From E44-bin32 sp034430615 (GTDB taxonomy: Bacteria; Chloroflexota; Anaerolineae; Anaerolineales; E44-bin32): a DNA stretch of 64,000 bases. The notes under the pieces are model-generated. The model was not told where the DNA came from, searched no databases, and worked only from the letters and a program-made list of their open reading frames with translations. A program made the translations under genes and the position numbers. Of this stretch, positions 60,207 to 64,000 are shown piece after piece. The DNA is taken from contig DAOUEJ010000026.1 in the NCBI GenBank assembly GCA_034430615.1, forward strand, positions 1 to 64,000. The letters run 5' to 3'. The stretch's first letter is position 1. Every line of letters starts with the position of its first letter.

Positions 60207-61769
60207 TTACTCGGTCGCGATCGTCAGGATGTGGGTTGTCGGATCATACGTTAACGTAACGGTCCCATCGGCGGCCATGCTGAAGGTGTAGTTGTCACCA
60301 TCCGCCACGCCGTCGACGCCATAGTTATCCGTCCACGCGCCGTCAAGCGCCACCTTGCATTCATAGTCGCCCGCCGGAACCAAGAACGATCCGGTATACA
60401 TTCCATCCGCGCCCTCGGTCAGAGCCGTCACCTCACACGCCGGATCCCAGTCAGAAGCACAACCCGCAGCGGCCTGCCAGGAGCCGGGCACATTGACCAT
60501 GCCCGCCGTGGCGCCGCCGAGCACGACCTTGATCTGCTCGGCAGCCGTCATGAACGCATTCTCGGGGGTGTCCTCACCGGTGATCACTAACACCACCGCC
60601 GAGTTCCACGAACCCCAGACGGCGCCCATTTCGGGAATGGAGGGCATCGAAACCGCATTCTCACCCGCCGCACCGAATGCTGCCAGGTCGGGATCATCGG
60701 TTGCATCGAGGACCGGCAGGAAAGCCGAAGGCCGTGCACCGGCTACGTACAGCTTCTGCATGGTGTCTTCGGTGGCAACATACTCCGTCAGGAACGCCTG
60801 GGCCAGCAAGATGTTCTCGCTGAAGGCATTGATCATAAAGCCCTGAATACCACCAAAGGACTGGCCATCGCTCGGGAAGGGGCTGATGGCATAGTTCATC
60901 CCCGCTGTCCGGAAGCGATCAAGCGCCCACGGACCGGTCATCATGAAGGGGACCTGGCCGTTCTCAAAGAGCGTCTCGGCCGTGTCTGCATCGTTAGCAT
61001 TGGGACTGATCAGCCCAGCCGTGACATTTTTGGCGATCCAATCACCGGCGGCGACCATACCCGGGCTGTCAATACCCAAGTCATTGGGATTCCAGTTGCC
61101 GGCATCATCCCTGCCGAAGACATAGCCGCCAAAAGAGGTCAGGATCGGATAGACCTTATAGCCGTTGTCCTCAAGAGCCAGCGCGTAAGTCGCCTCACCT
61201 GCAGTCTTCAGGTCTGCCCCGGCCTGGAGCAACTCATCCCATGTGGCAGGCGCATCCGGGACCATGTCGGCATTCCGGAAGAGGCCCATGTTCTCGAAGG
61301 CGTAGGGCATGCCGTACAATTTGCTATCATAGGTGAATGCAGTGAGTGTCACAGGCAGGAATTGATCGGTCTTGCTCCCGAGATCGATGGGGGCTAGCAG
61401 GCCGCTGGCTACCCATCCTCCAAGTCGGTCGTGGGGCCCGATGAAGATATCAGGACCTTCTCCGGCCGGTGCCGCGATCGGCAGCTGGTCGTTGATATCC
61501 GCCACCTGCTGAACTTCCAGGCCAACGCCATAGGCTGCCTGGAACTCATCGGCAAGGGCCTGCAAGATCGGGGCTCGGGTTTCATCTGCCCAGATCACGA
61601 GCGTGGTCTCAGGTACGGCAGGTGGTGCTTCTGTGGGAACAGCTGTCGGGGGTGGCGGGGGTTGAGTCGCCGTGGGTTCCGGAACTGCAGTCGCCTGGGC
61701 GCATGCACCCAACATTAAGCTTGCGAGAAGAGTCAGCGTGATCATAGACCACAATATTCTTCGTTTCAT
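60207..61769 (-). CDS. malE: Maltodextrin-binding lipoprotein fused to an X25-like module
   Basis: This is a lipoprotein of 520 aa. The signal peptide ends with the lipobox LGAC (about residue 23), followed by a Pro/Thr linker. The solute-binding domain (about 50-420) has the MalE pattern, such as PNDLGIDSPGM and PFMMTGPWALDRF. The last about 95 residues form an extra β-domain, with GSWQAAAGCASDWDPACE and YTGSFLVPAGDYECKVAL, that resembles X25 starch-binding modules of amylases and pullulanases. A binding protein with its own starch-binding domain is unusual. The ATG has GGAGG upstream. Confidence 0.88.
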   Translation of the reverse strand: MKRRILWSMITLTLLASLMLGACAQATAVPEPTATQPPPPPTAVPTEAPPAVPETTLVIWADETRAPILQALADEFQAAYGVGLEVQQVADINDQLPIAAPAGEGPDIFIGPHDRLGGWVASGLLAPIDLGSKTDQFLPVTLTAFTYDSKLYGMPYAFENMGLFRNADMVPDAPATWDELLQAGADLKTAGEATYALALEDNGYKVYPILTSFGGYVFGRDDAGNWNPNDLGIDSPGMVAAGDWIAKNVTAGLISPNANDADTAETLFENGQVPFMMTGPWALDRFRTAGMNYAISPFPSDGQSFGGIQGFMINAFSENILLAQAFLTEYVATEDTMQKLYVAGARPSAFLPVLDATDDPDLAAFGAAGENAVSMPSIPEMGAVWGSWNSAVVLVITGEDTPENAFMTAAEQIKVVLGGATAGMVNVPGSWQAAAGCASDWDPACEVTALTEGADGMYTGSFLVPAGDYECKVALDGAWTDNYGVDGVADGDNYTFSMAADGTVTLTYDPTTHILTIATE

Positions 61770-61880
61770 CTTCCTTCCTCCAATTTTTAAGATCGTGAAT
61801 CGTTCATGCCCGTTGTGAACAGGTTATCCGGCGTGGCGGTATGGATTAAGCACCTCCTTTTAGAATCCTTCAGGTCGTGT

Positions 61881-62375
61881 TCATTCGGATATCCTTGGTT
61901 GTTCGTCATCCGACTCCAGCATACACGAAAGCCCGAGGCATAATTTCTTGAGAAGCAACTCGAACTCCGTTTGCTCCTGTGTTGTAAGGTGCCTCGAACG
62001 GTGTTCCAGCGAATGCAGATGCGCCTCTTCAATTGCAGCACGCTGATCATCACCGCAATGGGTCAGGACCACACGCTGCGCACGCCGGTCCTCGGGGTCA
62101 GCAATTCGCTTCACCCAACCCTTCGTCTCCAATTGATTGACAATGCGCGTGATTGTACTCTTGGAGAGTAAAAGGCGTTCGCTTAGTGTAGTCAGGCGTT
62201 GACCCGAATTCAGGTTGAGGTTCATTAGCAACCGGTACTGGGACGTGATGATGTCATACTGGCCAAGGATCTGGCGATCCCACGCGTCGAGCAAAACATA
62301 GACCTCATGGATTAAGCGATAATTACGGAAAGGAAGAGATATGGTGTCAGGGGGGGATACTGAATTGGTGCTCAT
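61881..62375 (-). CDS. MarR-family transcriptional regulator
   Basis: This 164 aa protein has a winged helix-turn-helix of the MarR type: LTTLSERLLLSKSTITRIVNQ is the recognition region, and VKRIADPEDRRAQRV the wing. It lies 111 nt before malE on the same strand, so it probably controls the maltodextrin genes and itself. The promoter and ACTAGT repeats upstream fit autoregulation. The effector is unknown. Confidence 0.92.
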   Translation of the reverse strand: MSTNSVSPPDTISLPFRNYRLIHEVYVLLDAWDRQILGQYDIITSQYRLLMNLNLNSGQRLTTLSERLLLSKSTITRIVNQLETKGWVKRIADPEDRRAQRVVLTHCGDDQRAAIEEAHLHSLEHRSRHLTTQEQTEFELLLKKLCLGLSCMLESDDEQPRISE

Positions 62376-62400
62376 GGCTCCCTGGAGACAGATAGAGAGT

Positions 62401-62454
62401 AACTAGTTGCGCGCGGAACTAATTTAATACTAGTTCAATTTAAGAAGCTGTCAA
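62401..62454 (-). promoter_or_regulatory. marR promoter with ACTAGT inverted repeats
   Basis: On the minus strand TTGACA (62449-62454), a 16-bp spacer and TAGTAT (62427-62432) form a promoter. It overlaps the inverted repeat GAACTA/TAGTTC (62416-62421 and 62431-62436), and the palindrome AACTAGTT lies at 62401-62408. The repeats are likely binding sites of the MarR protein. Confidence 0.6.
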
Positions 62455-62829
62455 GCTCGGCATTACAACTTGCCCCGGACAAAGCGCCAATCCGAAGCCT
62501 GACCGCTCAGTTGGTACCTTACCCAAGGGGAATACCCTCTTTGGCTTGCAGAAAAAGGATACTGAGTATGAGCAACAACCATTGTGGAATAGGTAAATCT
62601 CCTGTACCCTTCCCATCCTGAGACCGACCTCTCGCGCTGCAATCCTGCGTGAGATGAATTCCCAGCCCGACACTCATCCAACCGACTGACCAAAGCAGAA
62701 TGAGGAGAAGACTCACCAGCCAACGGATCAACCAACCCAGGCAACTGCCTTTTAATAGGGATAGTTCAGTAGAGGGATCGCGGTCAAGGCTAGCGAGGCC
62801 GATGGCAATTGATAAGAGAGGAGAACCTA
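62455..62829. other. Intergenic region between marR and degV
   Basis: No gene is supported here. A 70-codon minus frame (62519-62731) would encode two hydrophobic segments, but it starts with TTG without a ribosome site. The degV ribosome site (GAGGAG at 62817-62822) is at the end. Confidence 0.4.
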
Positions 62830-63675
62830 ATGCAGATTATCACAGATAGCGCGGCGGATATGCCAGCAGCAGAGGCAAAGGAAATGGATGTGCGGATCGC
62901 CCCACTCTACCTGCAATTCCCCGACGGAGAAATCCGTTCGGAGGATCTAACCCCGGACGAGTTCTACGCACGCCTGGCAGCGATGGAGCCCGAGGTGCCA
63001 ACGACGACGATGCCCGCACCGGGAGAGTTCGCCGAGATATACACCGAAACCGGGGGCGAAATCCTCTCAATCCACATCTCTTCTGGATTGAGCGGAACCC
63101 TGGAAGCGGCACGCCTGGGGGCACAGCAGGCCGGCAGTGATGTGACGATCATTGATTCGGAAACGCTCTCCGGCGGCGAACGGTTCCAGGTCCTGGCTGC
63201 AGCGCAAGCGTTGAAGGAAGGCCTGGGCAAGGAGGCGCTATTAGAGCACCTGGCTAAAGTGCGCGCGGCAACGGAGGTTGTCTACACGCTGGAGACGCTG
63301 GAATATTTGAGCAGGGGCGGCCGCATCGGACGCGTCCAGGCGCTGGCCGGCTCGCTACTGAAGATCAAACCGATCATCCATGTCGATAAAGCCGATGGTA
63401 AATACAGCACGCTCGGCAGCAAACGCACGATCGCCAAAGCTCTGGAGGCGATCGTCGATCACCTCGAGCAACTGTATCCAGCCGGATCAGGACTCTGGGT
63501 GTCTGTCCTGCATGGCAATTACCTTGAACAGGCAGAGAATCTGGCCACGCAGCTCAAGCAACGGTTAAACATCTCCCGACTGGAGATCCTGCGCATCTCG
63601 CCGGTCTTAGGTGTCCACACCGGTCCGGGAATTGTCGGGGTAGCTGCGGTTCCGATGAATGTCATGGGGGCCTAG
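62830..63675 (+). CDS. DegV family fatty-acid-binding protein
   Basis: This 281 aa protein is of the DegV/FakB type, which binds a fatty acid for phosphorylation by FakA. The motifs are ITDSAADMP at the start, the TTMPAPGEF block, HISSGLSGTLEAA with the phosphate-site Ser, and LEYLSRGGRIGR. The ATG at 62830 has GGAG 7 nt upstream; seven more codons upstream lack a site. A FakA-like kinase is not in the window, so its lipid role is inferred from family. Confidence 0.9.
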   Translation: MQIITDSAADMPAAEAKEMDVRIAPLYLQFPDGEIRSEDLTPDEFYARLAAMEPEVPTTTMPAPGEFAEIYTETGGEILSIHISSGLSGTLEAARLGAQQAGSDVTIIDSETLSGGERFQVLAAAQALKEGLGKEALLEHLAKVRAATEVVYTLETLEYLSRGGRIGRVQALAGSLLKIKPIIHVDKADGKYSTLGSKRTIAKALEAIVDHLEQLYPAGSGLWVSVLHGNYLEQAENLATQLKQRLNISRLEILRISPVLGVHTGPGIVGVAAVPMNVMGA

Positions 63676-64000
63676 TATCGCTGGAATGTTTAATCAACCA
63701 ATCCCCGGCAGGAGCTCTGCCTTCCAATTACTCACTGCTCCAGATGCCTGGAGGGCCGGGGCCTAGCCCTGGAGAGAGTTTCCAGTTGCCATGTAAAATT
63801 GTGCCTACCCTCCACCCCCCCGATTTGATAGTATATTTCGCGGCTATTCCAGAATCTGAGATGCGGGAAATGAGATGCTGGATTCTCTCAATTCACCGTT
63901 CACGTGTACCACCGCAGCACACGTAGCGCGCGTAGCGTATTCCAGCGGCTCGGCTGGCCGGGCTTCTCCATCTCGAGATGGGTTTCCCCGGGATGGCGAG
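63676..64000. other. Non-coding end of window
   Basis: I see no gene. There is a direct repeat TGAGATGC (63857-63864 and 63871-63878) inside an AGAATC/GATTCT inverted repeat, and a palindrome CCATCTCGAGATGG at 63968-63981. An AT-rich promoter-like stretch lies near 63828-63840. Confidence 0.35.

Noticed and set aside
62519..62731. Possible 70 aa membrane protein upstream of marR
   Set aside because: It has two hydrophobic stretches, but a TTG start without ribosome site and no family; not enough to call a gene.

Overview
The window looks like a chromosomal segment of a Chloroflexota bacterium, probably class Anaerolineae. This is inferred from gene content and order, from the many lipoproteins with β-sandwich domains, from the B12-dependent NrdJ beside NrdR, and from a complete division and cell-wall (dcw) cluster with clade-specific small genes. 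Base composition is moderately GC-rich. Almost every interval carries a gene. There are no insertion sequences, prophage genes, rRNA genes or CRISPR arrays. About a third of the genes start with GTG or TTG, and many neighbours overlap by 1-8 nt.

Layout. 1-2.3 kb: a corrinoid-binding protein, a rhodanese lipoprotein and a YfcE-type phosphoesterase. 2.5-7.1 kb (minus): a glycogen operon with a GH57 branching enzyme, glycogen synthase and 4-alpha-glucanotransferase. 7.2-10.3 kb (minus): acyl-CoA dehydrogenase followed by its electron acceptor EtfB/EtfA. 10.5-21.2 kb (plus): a TPR protein, a lipoprotein, mtaB, yqeY, a PgpH-type HD phosphodiesterase, ybeY, dgkA, a multi-GAF histidine kinase and an endonuclease IV-like TIM barrel. 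21.2-29.2 kb (minus): a decayed peptide-transporter permease, a four-repeat DUF5666 protein, a deoxynucleoside kinase, DUF1028, YjbQ, a flavin reductase, B12-dependent ribonucleotide reductase and its repressor NrdR.

29.5-47.2 kb (minus) is the dcw cluster in the order mraZ-rsmH-ftsL-ftsI-murF-mraY-(97 aa gene)-murD-ftsW-murG-(CvpA-like gene)-murC-(56 aa gene)-murB-ddl-ftsQ-ftsA-ftsZ. murE is absent. The operon promoter carries four GTGGG boxes at an exact 10-bp period, which fits a MraZ operator. RNase P RNA lies directly upstream with its own promoter and terminator, and a FmdB-type zinc-ribbon gene diverges from it.

48.3-52.4 kb: small enzymes, a GH16-fold protein, tRNA-Phe, a CcrM-type GANTC methyltransferase, tRNA-Gly and tRNA-Cys. 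52.5-62.4 kb (minus): a maltodextrin/starch locus with a MarR regulator, a binding protein carrying a fused X25-like starch-binding module, MalF, MalG, a GH13 glucosidase and a large secreted GH57 lipoprotein. No transporter ATPase is present. Secreted starch hydrolysis plus MalEFG uptake could feed the glycogen enzymes at the other end of the window. A DegV lipid-binding protein closes the window.

The most novel-looking material is the regulatory and small-gene content of the dcw cluster, the MalE-X25 fusion, and the solitary CcrM-type methylase outside Proteobacteria.
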